A stretch of 64,000 nucleotides of DNA from JACKJA01 sp050297015 (lineage in GTDB: Bacteria > Pseudomonadota > Alphaproteobacteria > Micavibrionales > Micavibrionaceae). Below, in pieces: positions 51,303 to 60,860 of this stretch (within the stretch, counting starts at the first letter, position 1; each line of letters opens with the position of its first letter). Below the pieces are notes generated by a model. The model did no database searches, was not told the DNA's origin, and was given only the letters and a program-made list of their open reading frames with translations. Location of the stretch: positions 1 to 64,000 of the forward strand of contig JBNKRZ010000011.1 in NCBI GenBank assembly GCA_050297015.1, read 5' to 3'. A program made the position numbers and the translations under genes.

Positions 51303-52550
51303 TTACATCTCCAGCAACAAACGCTGCGGATCTTCGATAGCATCCTTAATCCGGACGAGGAAAGACACAGCCTCCCGCCCGTCGATAATCCGGTGGTCGT
51401 AGGACAGCGCCAGATACATCATTGGACGCGCTTCAATCGAGCCATCCGGCATCACCATCGGACGTTTTTGAATTTTATGCATCCCCAAAATCGCGCTTTG
51501 CGGTGCGTTCAAAATCGGCGTAGACATCAGAGAACCAAACACACCGCCATTGGTAATGGTAAAGGTGCCGCCCGTCATATCGGCCATACCGATTTTCCCT
51601 TCGCGGGCTTTACCGCCAAATTCAATGATATCCTTTTCAATCGCGGCCATGGATTTATCTTCACAGTCGCGCACAACAGGCACTACAAGCCCCTGCGGCG
51701 TGCTGACCGCCACACCGATATCATAGTAGTTTTTGTAGATGATATCTTCACCGCTGATCTCCGCATTCACAGCCGGGAATTCTTTCAAAGCGCTCACAGC
51801 CGCCTTCACAAAGAACGACATAAAGCCCAGCTTCACACCGTGCTTTTTCTCAAAGCCATCCTTGTAAGCAGAGCGCAGATCCATAATCGCGCCCATATCA
51901 ACCTCGTTAAAGGTCGTGAGCATGGCGGCGTTTTCTTGCGCCTCTTTCAGGCGGCGAGCGATCGACTGGCGCAGGCGTGTCATTTTCACACGTTCCTCAC
52001 GCGGCCCCAGATCACGCGGCGCAGCGGGAGTGGCAGACACGGGATGCGTTGAAACGGCGTCAGTTGGACGCGATTCGGCAACCTTGCCATGCCCCTCAAT
52101 AAAGTTCAGGACATCTTCTTTCAGCAAACGCCCGCCTTTGCCCGTCCCGGTAATTTTGGACGGATCGAGATTATGATCGTCAACCAGCTTACGCACGGCA
52201 GGAGAAAGATTCATAGCCTCTTCCTTTTCCGCCGTCCCGGCAGGCGGTTCAAACGATTCGTGCTTAATACTCTCTTCCGGGGCCTTCGCCGCCGGTTTAA
52301 CATCATTAGCCGCCGCCCCTTCCGCCAGCTCACCCAACAGAGCGCCAACCTCAACATTTGCGCCTTCGGGCGCGGCGATTTTGCTAATCACACCGGCCGC
52401 AGGTGCATTCACCTCCAGCGTGACCTTATCGGTTTCCAACTCAACAATGGGCTCATCGGCGACAACGGCCTCCCCCTCTTTCTTGAGCCAATTGGCTACA
52501 GTCGCTTCAGAGACAGATTCGCCGAGAACGGGAACAACGATTTGTGTCAT
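51303..52550 (-). CDS. sucB: 2-oxoglutarate dehydrogenase E2 (dihydrolipoyl succinyltransferase)
   Basis: Core of the 2-oxoglutarate dehydrogenase complex, 415 residues. One lipoyl domain with the modified Lys in ELETDKVTLEV (about residue 43), a peripheral-subunit-binding domain (LSPAVRKLVDDHNLDPSKI, about 118-150), and a catalytic domain ending in SYDHRIIDGREAV with the active His and Asp. AAGGATTG lies before the ATG. Downstream of sucA on the same strand, but separated from it by a 780-base gap filled with repeats. Confidence 0.97.
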   Translation of the reverse strand: MTQIVVPVLGESVSEATVANWLKKEGEAVVADEPIVELETDKVTLEVNAPAAGVISKIAAPEGANVEVGALLGELAEGAAANDVKPAAKAPEESIKHESFEPPAGTAEKEEAMNLSPAVRKLVDDHNLDPSKITGTGKGGRLLKEDVLNFIEGHGKVAESRPTDAVSTHPVSATPAAPRDLGPREERVKMTRLRQSIARRLKEAQENAAMLTTFNEVDMGAIMDLRSAYKDGFEKKHGVKLGFMSFFVKAAVSALKEFPAVNAEISGEDIIYKNYYDIGVAVSTPQGLVVPVVRDCEDKSMAAIEKDIIEFGGKAREGKIGMADMTGGTFTITNGGVFGSLMSTPILNAPQSAILGMHKIQKRPMVMPDGSIEARPMMYLALSYDHRIIDGREAVSFLVRIKDAIEDPQRLLLEM

Positions 52551-52634
52551 AGGTACAATCCTTACTTAAACCTTATCAAAAATCCGATCAAACAACAACT
52601 AACAGACTGATTTAACTTATGTTTTCGACTTCAC

Positions 52635-52674
52635 CAGTTTGTTCTTCATTTTTGCAGGGGGGGTGGGGGCCCTT
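52635..52674 (-). repeat. C-run repeat with short ORF, copy 2
   Basis: Minus-strand copy of the element at 42556: aaggg, ccccacccccc, caaaaatga and gaacaaactg. Its ATG opens a 10-codon frame MKNKLVKSKT, much like the MTNKLINLKT of copy 1. It lies about 60-85 bases past the sucB start, in the sucA-sucB gap. Confidence 0.55.
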
Positions 52675-52918
52675 GCTTTTTTTCGTTTCCCCTTATGTTT
52701 CCCCTCACAACAATAGGATAAAATTCCTTTTATAGCAAGATTTTTCAAACCACTAAAAAGAAAAACTCCGGGCATCATTCTACGGCAGCCGCGTCCCAAG
52801 ATAAAGCCCTATAGTTTTTAAATTTCCGTTTTAATTTTACATAACACTTAATCGAAACGAAGGAATGGCAAGAGCGCGCGGGGGTGACGAGGCGTGCTTC
52901 GGGATGGGGTGCGCTATA

Positions 52919-52948
52919 ATTCCCTCCCCCTGGACAGGGGGAGGGAAT
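52919..52948. repeat. Perfect 13-base palindrome in the sucA-sucB gap
   Basis: attccctccccct (52919-52931) and agggggagggaat (52936-52948) pair perfectly around ggac. A further small inverted repeat (ctccccttaaaaggggg) follows. The gap 52551-53337 otherwise holds 42-type C-run repeat, this palindrome, the one at 53000 and a gene remnant at 53083; I see no intact gene in it. Confidence 0.75.
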
Positions 52949-52999
52949 AGGTGGTGCTCCCCTTAAAAGGGGGAATAGGTAACCGGAAAAATCGTATGG

Positions 53000-53034
53000 A
53001 TCCCCCTATAATCCGCTGCCGCGGATTCGGGGGA
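53000..53034. repeat. Two-step palindrome
   Basis: atccccc with gggggat, and inside it aatccgc with gcggatt, form two stacked stems. The tail ggatgacgag recalls the ends of the gatgac-type repeats. Confidence 0.65.
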
Positions 53035-53082
53035 TGACGAGAGGCACGTGATGCCGCGGATTTAAGAGATGGCGAATATTAT

Positions 53083-53265
53083 TTAAGGCATAATAAACTT
53101 CGGCACCGATGCTCTAACACCATTCGTCGATGCGCCGCCAGACGGCACGGCATATTTTTCCAAAGATGAATCATTCATTTCAAACGTACATTTTCCATCT
53201 GTAGAAATGTACCCGGCCGCGACCAAATCCTCTACAATCACAACATCACTCTGATCTTCGGATAT
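53083..53265 (-). pseudogene. Remnant of a small exported, perhaps pilin-like, protein
   Basis: An open frame without a start codon begins after an in-frame TAG (53266-53268) and reads ISEDQSDVVIVEDLVAAGYI, then about 40 more residues, ending KFIMP. The composition (Ser/Gly/Val) and EDLVAAGYIS are like the mature part of pilin-type proteins. The frame before the TAG (FYVACASIFLVCY) is hydrophobic, so a membrane or signal segment may be cut off by the stop. TTGACA on the minus strand (53320-53325) could be an old promoter. I see this as a decayed gene; the family is a guess. Confidence 0.35.
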
Positions 53266-53337
53266 CTAATAGCAAACCAAAAATATCGAGGCACACGCTA
53301 CATAAAAAAAATAAACTTATGTCAAAAAAACGGCTTT

Positions 53338-56238
53338 CTATTTTCCCAAAGCCTCATCAACCAGTGCGGCTTGTTGGGTGACATGCTTACTCATCATCCC
53401 GGTAGCGGGGGAGGCGGCCTCCGGCCGTCCGGCATATTGGGGCCGTCCGGCTTTGTGTTTGAGGCCGGACAGAACGGCCTCAATCCGCTCATTCACAAAG
53501 AACCATGCGCCCATATTGCGGGGTTCTTCCTGACACCAGACCACATCGGCATTCGGGTATTTCTTAAGCTCTTCCGCCAAGGCTTTGTCCGGGAAGGGGT
53601 AGAGCTGCTCCAGCCGGAGGATATGAACATCCTTGATTTTGCGTTCGCGGCGTTCCTGTAACAAATCGTAGTAAACCTTACCGCTACAGAGCACGACACG
53701 CTTGACGCTCTTGCCCTGGGCCAGCTTGTCGGCATCCGTATCCCATAGCACACGGTGGAATGTGGCATCTCCGGTAAAGTCAGCCGCTTCCGAGACGCAC
53801 AATTTGTGCCGCAACAGTGATTTCGGCGTAATCAAAACCAGCGGCTTGCGGAAATCGCGCTGCATTTGACGGCGCAAAACATGGAAGAGGTTCGCCGGAG
53901 TCGTGCAGTTACACACCTGCCAGTTATCCTCCGCCGACAATTGAAGATAGCGCTCAAGGCGTGCGGAGGAGTGCTCCGGCCCCTGCCCTTCATAGCCGTG
54001 TGGCAGCATCACAACCAACCCTGACATACGCAGCCATTTATGTTCGCCGCTGGAAATAAACTGATCGAACATGACTTGCGCGCCGTTGGCAAAGTCACCG
54101 AACTGGGCCTCCCACAGCACAAGCGCGTTCGGCTCCGCCAACGTATAGCCGTACTCAAAGCCCAGCACAGCGAATTCAGACAGCGGGCTGTCATGCACTT
54201 CGAACTTGGCTTGCTTCGGCCCCACATTCTGGAGCGGCAGATATTTGGCTTCTGTTTGCTGATCGTACAAAATCGCATGGCGGTGAGAAAACGTCCCCCG
54301 CCCGCAATCCTGCCCGGACAGGCGCACGGGGAATCCTTCATCGACCAGCGAAGCATAAGCCAGTGATTCCGCCGTCCCCCAATCAAAGCCTTCGCCGGAT
54401 TTAAACATATCCTTTTTGGCTTCCATTTGCCGAACCAGCTTCGGATTCAAATTGAAATCGTCAGGGACGGTCGTCAAAACCTTACCCAATTTTTTCAGTT
54501 CAGCCGCCGTAATAGCGGTTTTCCCACGGCGATCATCTCCATGCGCGAGGTGAATCCCCTTCCAGGCCCCCTCCAGATAATCAGCCTTTTTAGGCTTATA
54601 GCTCTTGGTTGCCTCAAACGCTTCCTCCAGATAGGCCGTGAATTCGTCAACCATGTCCTGCGCTTCCGTTTCCGAGAGCACACCTTCGGAGACAAGCTGC
54701 GCGGCGTATTGTTTACGCGTGCTTTCATGTCCCTTGATCTTTTTGTACATCAAAGGCTGGGTAAAGGCGGGCTCGTCGCCCTCATTATGGCCGTGGCGGC
54801 GGTAACAAATAATATCCAGCACGACATCCTTTTTGAATTTCTGGCGGAACTCGGTGGCGATCCGCGCGACATGAACAACGGCCTCAGGATCATCGCCATT
54901 CACATGAAAAATCGGCGCAGAAAGCATTTTCGCCACATCTGTCGGATAAGGACCGGAGCGCGAGAATTGCGGCCGGGTCGTAAAGCCGATCTGGTTATTA
55001 ATGACGATGTGCATCGTCCCGCCCACACGGTAGCCGGGCAGATCGGAAATCATAAGCGTCTCGGCAACGATCCCCTGCCCCGCCATAGCCGCATCACCGT
55101 GCAAAAGAATGGGCATGACCTGTTCGGCTTCAAAATCATCACGTTGCACCTGTTTGGCGCGCACCTTCCCAATCACAACCGGGTTCACAGCCTCAAGATG
55201 CGAGGGGTTCGCCGTCAAGGAGAGATGAATAAGGTTACCGTCAAAGTCACGGTCGCTCGACGTGCCCAAATGGTACTTAACATCGCCGGAGCCCAAAACA
55301 TCGTCCGGCGTGGAGGCCTGTCCCTGAAATTCCGAAAAGACCGCCGTAAAGGGTTTCCCCATAACATTCGTCAGCATATTAAGCCGCCCACGGTGCGCCA
55401 TACCCACGACGATCTCCTTAAGCCCCAGCTGCCCGCCGCGCTTCATGATTTGCTCCACCGCCGGAATCAGAGCCTCCCCACCATCCAGCCCAAACCGCTT
55501 GGTGCCCGGATATTTTTTATGCAGAAATGTCTCAAAGATTTCCCCGGCAATCAGGCGTTGGTAAATGGCGCGCTTCCCATTAAGGGTGAAGTCCGTTTTA
55601 TTGCGCGGCTGTTCGATGCGTTGCTGCACCCAGCCTTTTTCTTCAGGGTCGACCATATGCATAAATTCAACGCCAATCTTACCGCAATATGTTTCCCGCA
55701 AAACGGCGATAATCTCGCGCAGACTCGCATATTCCAGCCCCAAAACGCCACTCAGATAAATCGGGCGATCATAGTCATCATCCGTAAAACCATGATAAGC
55801 GGGATCCAGCTCCGGATGGATTTTCTTTTCCTTCAGGGTCAGAGGGTCAAGATCGGCCAACAAATGGCCGCGCACACGGTAGGTGCGGATCAGCATCAAA
55901 GCCCGAACGGAATCAAGTGTCGCCTGTTCGACAGCCTCCTGTGACAAAGCCCCCTCACCCGCGGTAATCTGACGCTCAATTTCACGGCTTGTTTCAGCAC
56001 CTTCGCTTACCCCGCCAGCCATATGAAAGCCCCGACGATCCCGGCGGCTTTCCTCCGGCGTCCAGCTCGCCCCGTGCAGTTCTTTCAAAAGCGCCGCTTC
56101 GTTATCATTCAGCGCCGAAAAGAATTCTTGCCAACTGCCATCTACATTTTCAGCATTCACCAAATACTGGCTGTAGAGATGAGCAATATACTCGGCATTT
56201 GTACCGGTTAAAAACGTTGAGCTTACGGCTGTAGACAT
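53338..56238 (-). CDS. sucA: 2-oxoglutarate dehydrogenase E1
   Basis: Thiamine-diphosphate enzyme that decarboxylates 2-oxoglutarate and loads the E2 lipoyl arm. 966 residues from ATG 56238 (MSTAVSS), with GAGGTG upstream; the frame is open to 56250. The N-terminal E2-binding part (SAEYIAHLY-like, then WQEFF), the TPP-binding GDAAMAGQGIVAETL, and the C-terminal transketolase-like domain (PHGYEGQGPEHSSARLERYL) are complete. Confidence 0.98.
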   Translation of the reverse strand: MSTAVSSTFLTGTNAEYIAHLYSQYLVNAENVDGSWQEFFSALNDNEAALLKELHGASWTPEESRRDRRGFHMAGGVSEGAETSREIERQITAGEGALSQEAVEQATLDSVRALMLIRTYRVRGHLLADLDPLTLKEKKIHPELDPAYHGFTDDDYDRPIYLSGVLGLEYASLREIIAVLRETYCGKIGVEFMHMVDPEEKGWVQQRIEQPRNKTDFTLNGKRAIYQRLIAGEIFETFLHKKYPGTKRFGLDGGEALIPAVEQIMKRGGQLGLKEIVVGMAHRGRLNMLTNVMGKPFTAVFSEFQGQASTPDDVLGSGDVKYHLGTSSDRDFDGNLIHLSLTANPSHLEAVNPVVIGKVRAKQVQRDDFEAEQVMPILLHGDAAMAGQGIVAETLMISDLPGYRVGGTMHIVINNQIGFTTRPQFSRSGPYPTDVAKMLSAPIFHVNGDDPEAVVHVARIATEFRQKFKKDVVLDIICYRRHGHNEGDEPAFTQPLMYKKIKGHESTRKQYAAQLVSEGVLSETEAQDMVDEFTAYLEEAFEATKSYKPKKADYLEGAWKGIHLAHGDDRRGKTAITAAELKKLGKVLTTVPDDFNLNPKLVRQMEAKKDMFKSGEGFDWGTAESLAYASLVDEGFPVRLSGQDCGRGTFSHRHAILYDQQTEAKYLPLQNVGPKQAKFEVHDSPLSEFAVLGFEYGYTLAEPNALVLWEAQFGDFANGAQVMFDQFISSGEHKWLRMSGLVVMLPHGYEGQGPEHSSARLERYLQLSAEDNWQVCNCTTPANLFHVLRRQMQRDFRKPLVLITPKSLLRHKLCVSEAADFTGDATFHRVLWDTDADKLAQGKSVKRVVLCSGKVYYDLLQERRERKIKDVHILRLEQLYPFPDKALAEELKKYPNADVVWCQEEPRNMGAWFFVNERIEAVLSGLKHKAGRPQYAGRPEAASPATGMMSKHVTQQAALVDEALGK

Positions 56239-56289
56239 AGTAAAAAGCACCTCTTTTACTGGCGTGTTGATATTTATTTATATGACTTG

Positions 56290-56868
56290 CTAAACGGAAT
56301 CATCGGATTCATTCAAAGTGATTCCCAGAATAGAAGCCAGCTCTTCAAGAACCTCTTGCTCGGCATCTGAAATATTACTGAGTTGATCCAGCGTCAGAGG
56401 TGTCCGTTTTTCCAGCTTGGCCGACACCCATTCTTTGAAATAACGGGCATAGAGCATCCAAACGGATAAATGTCCCTCCGTATAATCAATTTCCTGATAA
56501 GACAGCGCCACATTCAAAGCGATATCCATCAGCGCGCTTTTGAAGTAATGGACCTCCTGCACCGAAAAATGCGCGTCCAGCGCGTCCAGCGCCTGCCGAC
56601 ATTCATCCGGCACGGCTTTGACATTTTTCTGCCAGCGTTCCCAGTTTTCTCTGTGGCTTAGCGTTTCTTTGAGAAGCTCCTCAACAAACTCCGATTTACA
56701 GCAATCCTCCGCGAAGCCCACCAACAGGGATTCCAGCGTTCTCATTTCAGCTTCATCGGCTTCCTCACCACCGGTGCTATCGCTTTCACTCACAAGCAGT
56801 CCTACCCTGTAAGGCAAAGCCGCCAACAAAGCACGCTGTTCAGTCGTAAACGGTTCGAGGTAGCTCAA
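56290..56868 (-). CDS. Hypothetical helical protein, paralogue A in the suc cluster
   Basis: About 192 residues, helical and acidic. I choose TTG 56868 as start, since AAGGAGAAGGAG lies right upstream; reading from the TTG at 56889 would translate this ribosome site. It is a diverged copy of the next gene: both share ALPY(R/K)VG, a W-x-x-W-x-x-N block, PDECRQA and YF(K/R)SAL. The layout of an acidic N-terminal hairpin and a C-terminal SPAEQ-like end recalls TerB-like helical domains, without certainty. It lies between sucA and sucD in the same direction, so it is probably in the operon. Confidence 0.7.
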   Translation of the reverse strand: MSYLEPFTTEQRALLAALPYRVGLLVSESDSTGGEEADEAEMRTLESLLVGFAEDCCKSEFVEELLKETLSHRENWERWQKNVKAVPDECRQALDALDAHFSVQEVHYFKSALMDIALNVALSYQEIDYTEGHLSVWMLYARYFKEWVSAKLEKRTPLTLDQLSNISDAEQEVLEELASILGITLNESDDSV

Positions 56869-56952
56869 GAGTCTCTCCTTCTCCTTCAATCAAAAGGCTC
56901 TTTATTTTACGTCTATTAGTCCCTTTTGAAAACCAAAACCAGAAGAACGAGC

Positions 56953-57513
56953 CTATTTTATGGACAACGCAGACGATAATCGATCGAGCGCGGCTTGCTC
57001 GGCGGGGCTAATGTTATCGGCCTTAGTCTCTCCGCCCTCCCCGGACATCTGCGACATAGCGTCTTTGATCTTGCCGAAAAAACGCCCCATACCGGTTTGC
57101 TGCTCTTCTTCATCATACATATCGAATTCACCATGCGCCTCAGCAACAGCCACAGCAATCTTCAACAAGGCTGAACGAAAGTAGCGCAAATCTTTTTCGG
57201 AAAGGCGCGGCTTCAAAAGCGCTATAGCCTGACGGCATTCATCAGGTGTCCTCAGGGAATTATTCTCCCATATTTCCCAATGATCCTGCCGGTCGAGAGC
57301 CCCTTGGCAAATCTGGCGTACAATCGCCGGAATTTCCAAACCTTCGGAAAGCGTTTTTAAAAGGCTGGACAGCGCTTTCATTTCCTTACGGTCGTCAACT
57401 TCCCCGGCCTCATCAACCGCATGACTGACAAAAACACCGACCTTGTAGGGCAGAGCGGAAAGAAGCAAGCGTTCCTTATCCGGCAATTCATGCATGCGAA
57501 AACGTTGCGTCAT
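56953..57513 (-). CDS. Hypothetical helical protein, paralogue B in the suc cluster
   Basis: About 186 residues from ATG 57513 (MTQRFRMHEL), which has GGAG 7 bases upstream. Paralogue of 56290-56868 (shared ALPYKVG, HWEIWENN, PDECRQAI, YFRSALLKIA). The second half has AEAHGEFDMYDEEEQ and then NISPAEQAALDRLSSAL, which is like the second half of TerB-like domains (often an acidic loop and a final helix). Located 29 bases after sucD, so co-transcribed. Function unknown. Confidence 0.72.
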   Translation of the reverse strand: MTQRFRMHELPDKERLLLSALPYKVGVFVSHAVDEAGEVDDRKEMKALSSLLKTLSEGLEIPAIVRQICQGALDRQDHWEIWENNSLRTPDECRQAIALLKPRLSEKDLRYFRSALLKIAVAVAEAHGEFDMYDEEEQQTGMGRFFGKIKDAMSQMSGEGGETKADNISPAEQAALDRLSSALSIK

Positions 57514-57542
57514 AGAAGTCTCCTCCGGTCTCAAATCTTTTA

Positions 57543-58418
57543 TCAGGCCGCCATAGCCTTCATCATGGCATCGCCCAGCGCCGCCGGAGAGTCAGACACG
57601 GCAAACCCGGCCGCACGCATAGCTTCCATTTTCGCGGGGGCCGTATCATCCCCACCGGAAATAATCGCCCCGGCATGCCCCATACGTTTCCCCGGAGGGG
57701 CTGTCGCCCCGGCAATAAACCCGGCAATCGGCTTTTTGTTTTTCAGAGATTTATAGAAGTCGCAGGCTTCGATTTCAGCCGTACCGCCGATCTCCCCGAT
57801 CATCAGGATACCTTCGGTTTCATCGTCATCCATGAACATTTCAATACAGTCGATAAAGTTCGTGCCGTTAACCGGATCGCCGCCAATCCCGATACAGGTC
57901 GATTGCCCCAGCCCCACAGCGGCAGTCTGCGCCACAGCTTCATAGGTCAGCGTCCCGGAGCGGGATACAATCCCGATCTTGCCGCGCTTGTGGATGTGAC
58001 CCGGCATAATCCCGATTTTACATTCATCCGGCGTAATCACACCGGGGCAGTTCGGGCCGATCAGGCGCGTCTTTGAGCCTTGCAACGCGCGCTTCACCTT
58101 CACCATATCGAGAACCGGAATGCCTTCGGTAATGCAAACAGCCAGCTCGATTTCCGCATCAATCGCCTCAACAATCGCATCAGCGGCAAAGGGCGGTGGC
58201 ACGTAGATAACGCTCGCATTTGCCCCGGTTCTTTCGCGCGCTTCAGCCACCGTATCAAAAACAGGCAAGCCGAGATGATCGCTCCCACCCTTGCCCGGCG
58301 TTACACCGCCAACCATCGCGGTACCATAAGCAATTGCTTGCTCACTATGGAACGTTCCTTGCGCCCCGGTAAAACCCTGACAAATAACCTTGGTATTCTT
58401 ATCGACAAGAACAGACAT
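57543..58418 (-). CDS. sucD: Succinyl-CoA synthetase, alpha subunit
   Basis: With SucC makes succinate and a nucleoside triphosphate from succinyl-CoA. 291 residues; CoA-binding N-terminal domain (VICQGFTGAQGTFHSEQAIA) and the phospho-His region GHAGAIISGGDDTA. GGAG lies about 8 bases before the ATG. Usually follows sucC directly; here the two are 2.4 kb apart. Confidence 0.97.
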   Translation of the reverse strand: MSVLVDKNTKVICQGFTGAQGTFHSEQAIAYGTAMVGGVTPGKGGSDHLGLPVFDTVAEARERTGANASVIYVPPPFAADAIVEAIDAEIELAVCITEGIPVLDMVKVKRALQGSKTRLIGPNCPGVITPDECKIGIMPGHIHKRGKIGIVSRSGTLTYEAVAQTAAVGLGQSTCIGIGGDPVNGTNFIDCIEMFMDDDETEGILMIGEIGGTAEIEACDFYKSLKNKKPIAGFIAGATAPPGKRMGHAGAIISGGDDTAPAKMEAMRAAGFAVSDSPAALGDAMMKAMAA

Positions 58419-58607
58419 GCACCACTCCGCATAAAATTAAAAAAAGAATCGCCCATTACAGACACTCCGATTGTCAAGGAAACGTCCGGACAAATCAACC
58501 GGCGATATCGGGAAACGGGCTTATTTTGTCGCGACATTTGCATAAAAATAACTTCTTATGCTATAAAACAGGCGGTGTGTTAAAAAAAGAGCGGTAATAA
58601 ATTACCC

Positions 58608-60545
58608 ATGAATAAGAGGTCAAATACTTTGGCCAATGTTGCGCAGGCTTTCGCCGGCAACATGTGGCGTACAACCTTTCTGCCGATGGATAGAGCCCGG
58701 AAGGCGGACAAGGCTATACATGCCTATATCCAAAAAGATCCCCGGGCGCTTGATAAAGGCATTATCGTAAACACGGACAAACTTTCCGCAAGCGGCATAG
58801 CCTTTGTATTACTGGCCGCCGACCAGATCGAACTTCCCGTTGCCAGGCGCAATACACTGGAGATTGCCGTCGATCCCGCCACAATGAAAAAAGCGCGGCG
58901 AACATGGGCCCTGTACCAAGCACAAGAGAAAATGAACGCCACCGTCCAGCAAACGGAAAAGCTATTGCAATCCGGCAGCGTAAGCGCCAAGGAAAAGCTG
59001 GGAAAACTGCCGAAAAAGCTCCCATCTCTATCCTTCCGCTCTTTAAAGAAATGGGAGCTTGCTGCACTTGTAATTTTACCTGTGACGGCCGTAAGCGCCG
59101 CCATCATGAAACCGTTCGGAATCGGTCAGGAAACACCAGAGCACACGGACATAAAAGAAAAAATCGCGATAACCTTATCGCATCCCACAAAAATCGAACC
59201 ACTTTTAAAGACGCCCGATCTGAGTAAGATTGCTCCGGAATTCAATGCAACGAAAAAGGGAAACCATCAAGAACCCGTGGCCAAAATTTCAATTCCGAAA
59301 GAAGTAACAAAGAAAGAAGAAGCACACGTCCTTCCTCTTACAGACCCTATAAGCCCTTGGTTTATGAAGGTTACCTCTCCGTTCGACCCGCAAAGATTTC
59401 ACCCTACAAAGCATATAATTCGCCCCCATAACGGCGTGGATTATGCCGCACCAAAAGGCACGCCGGTCAACGCGACTTGTGATGCAACGGTAGCATTCGC
59501 CGGAAGGCTGGGGGATTACGGTAAACTTATTAAGCTCACGTGCGATGACAGCTTCGGCAAGGACACAGAAACACGTTCCGCTCACCTTAGCTTATACGCG
59601 GTCAAAAAAGGCCAGCATGTTTCCGCCGGAGACATTATCGGCTATTCCGGCGCCTCCGGCGATGTCTCAGGGGCGCATCTTCACTATGAAATCCGCATAA
59701 ACGGCACCCCCGTTGATCCGGAAAAATTCATGGCTGAGCAAGAAAAGCGCCTAGCTAAAGCCTCGCATATCGTTAAAGACGGAAAGATCAAACTGCCCGG
59801 CTTTACGAATGGTAACGGGAAAGACCGGAATGAATTCAACGTATCACCCAAGGTAGAACGCGCCATTGAGAAAGCCGCCCTAAAAACAGGGAACAGCGCA
59901 GAATTCCTATATCGCGTTTATGCACGGGAAAGCGGACTGCACGCCGATTCATGCCCCAGCAAAAGCGGGCCATGCGGCCTTGCCCAGTTCCAACCCGCTA
60001 CATTTTTGGAATTTGTCTACAAGTACAAAGATGAATTGCCGCAAAAACATGCCGGACTTTACGACCAAATAAAATATGGGAAAGCGACGAACTGGAAATA
60101 CACCGTTTCCGATCCCGCAAAGAAAGAATCCCTTTTGGATTTACGCATGAACCCCGATGTTGCAGCCACTCTCGGCGGCTTCCATATGAATGAAAATTTT
60201 GAGCGCGTCAAAAAACAATTCCCCGATCAAACTGCACACAAGTTTGGCGATACGGAAAAATACATTGGCGGGCACTTTTTAAGTGTAGGGAACGGCACCG
60301 CCTTTTTGGAAAGGCTCTACGATTCAAAAAGAAATAACCACGCCGCAAGCGATTACATGAAAACCGTCGCCACAAAAAATGAAAATATATTCTACCGCAC
60401 CAACGCTAAAGGGCAGATGGAACCGCGTTCCTTCCAACAGATCTACGATTCCATCGGCCGGCAGATTTCATCGAAGGAAACAGGGAATTCTTTGAAACTA
60501 TCGCAAAACCGGACATTCGCTCCGGCCCCCAAACACACCCTGTAG
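58608..60545 (+). CDS. Two-domain peptidoglycan hydrolase: M23 endopeptidase plus transglycosylase-like domain
   Basis: 645 residues. A cytosolic N-terminal region of about 145 residues, one membrane helix (about 150-168), a linker, and then an M23/LytM metallopeptidase domain with H274-x3-D278 (HNGVDYAAP) and H357-L-H359 (GAHLHYEI), the complete zinc site. A lysozyme-like domain follows: ARESGLHAD with E441 as candidate catalytic acid and GLAQF (457-461), as in SLT transglycosylases. It would cut both peptide and glycan parts of the wall from the periplasmic side. On the opposite strand to sucC and sucD, between which it sits. The leader contains gagcggtaata, as before the gene at 172. Confidence 0.85.
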   Translation: MNKRSNTLANVAQAFAGNMWRTTFLPMDRARKADKAIHAYIQKDPRALDKGIIVNTDKLSASGIAFVLLAADQIELPVARRNTLEIAVDPATMKKARRTWALYQAQEKMNATVQQTEKLLQSGSVSAKEKLGKLPKKLPSLSFRSLKKWELAALVILPVTAVSAAIMKPFGIGQETPEHTDIKEKIAITLSHPTKIEPLLKTPDLSKIAPEFNATKKGNHQEPVAKISIPKEVTKKEEAHVLPLTDPISPWFMKVTSPFDPQRFHPTKHIIRPHNGVDYAAPKGTPVNATCDATVAFAGRLGDYGKLIKLTCDDSFGKDTETRSAHLSLYAVKKGQHVSAGDIIGYSGASGDVSGAHLHYEIRINGTPVDPEKFMAEQEKRLAKASHIVKDGKIKLPGFTNGNGKDRNEFNVSPKVERAIEKAALKTGNSAEFLYRVYARESGLHADSCPSKSGPCGLAQFQPATFLEFVYKYKDELPQKHAGLYDQIKYGKATNWKYTVSDPAKKESLLDLRMNPDVAATLGGFHMNENFERVKKQFPDQTAHKFGDTEKYIGGHFLSVGNGTAFLERLYDSKRNNHAASDYMKTVATKNENIFYRTNAKGQMEPRSFQQIYDSIGRQISSKETGNSLKLSQNRTFAPAPKHTL

Positions 60546-60547
60546 GA

Positions 60548-60736
60548 TCAGGCCGGTGACGGCGTATTTTTGTCTTTAGCGGGCGACTGTACACCCGTTG
60601 CCGTGCGAAAACCGCTCGTAGAATCGTAAAATCCGACTTTCCCACCGGTAGCCCCTCCAGCGTGTGTAAAGGGAGTTGAAACCTCTTCACCTTCTGCTTC
60701 ATTTTCACTACCGTTTGTTCTGTTCTGGTCAGTCAT
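60548..60736 (-). CDS. Small hydrophilic protein, 62 residues
   Basis: ATG 60736 with AAGGA about 8 bases upstream. The product is Gly/Ser/Thr-rich with no hydrophobic helix (HAGGATGGKVGFYDSTSG) and is probably disordered. The gene converges on the hydrolase gene with 2 bases between. No family recognised. Confidence 0.5.
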   Translation of the reverse strand: MTDQNRTNGSENEAEGEEVSTPFTHAGGATGGKVGFYDSTSGFRTATGVQSPAKDKNTPSPA

Positions 60737-60860
60737 ATTACTGTCCTTCCTCTCTCCCTTAGCGTTATGGTGGGCGCCACAATGCCCTAAAAATAAAACC
60801 CTTGTCAAATTCATGTCTAACAAGGGCTCTATTTTATAATTTTATTGCGGAAAAGATACT

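Noticed and set aside
52617..52799. 60-codon minus-strand frame in the sucA-sucB gap
   Set aside because: Most of it is low-complexity Lys/Pro sequence; only the final part is the shared C-run repeat, reported as a repeat.
54427..55944. 505-codon open frame on the plus strand opposite sucA
   Set aside because: Antisense to a certain gene, with no ribosome site and biased His/Arg/Phe composition.
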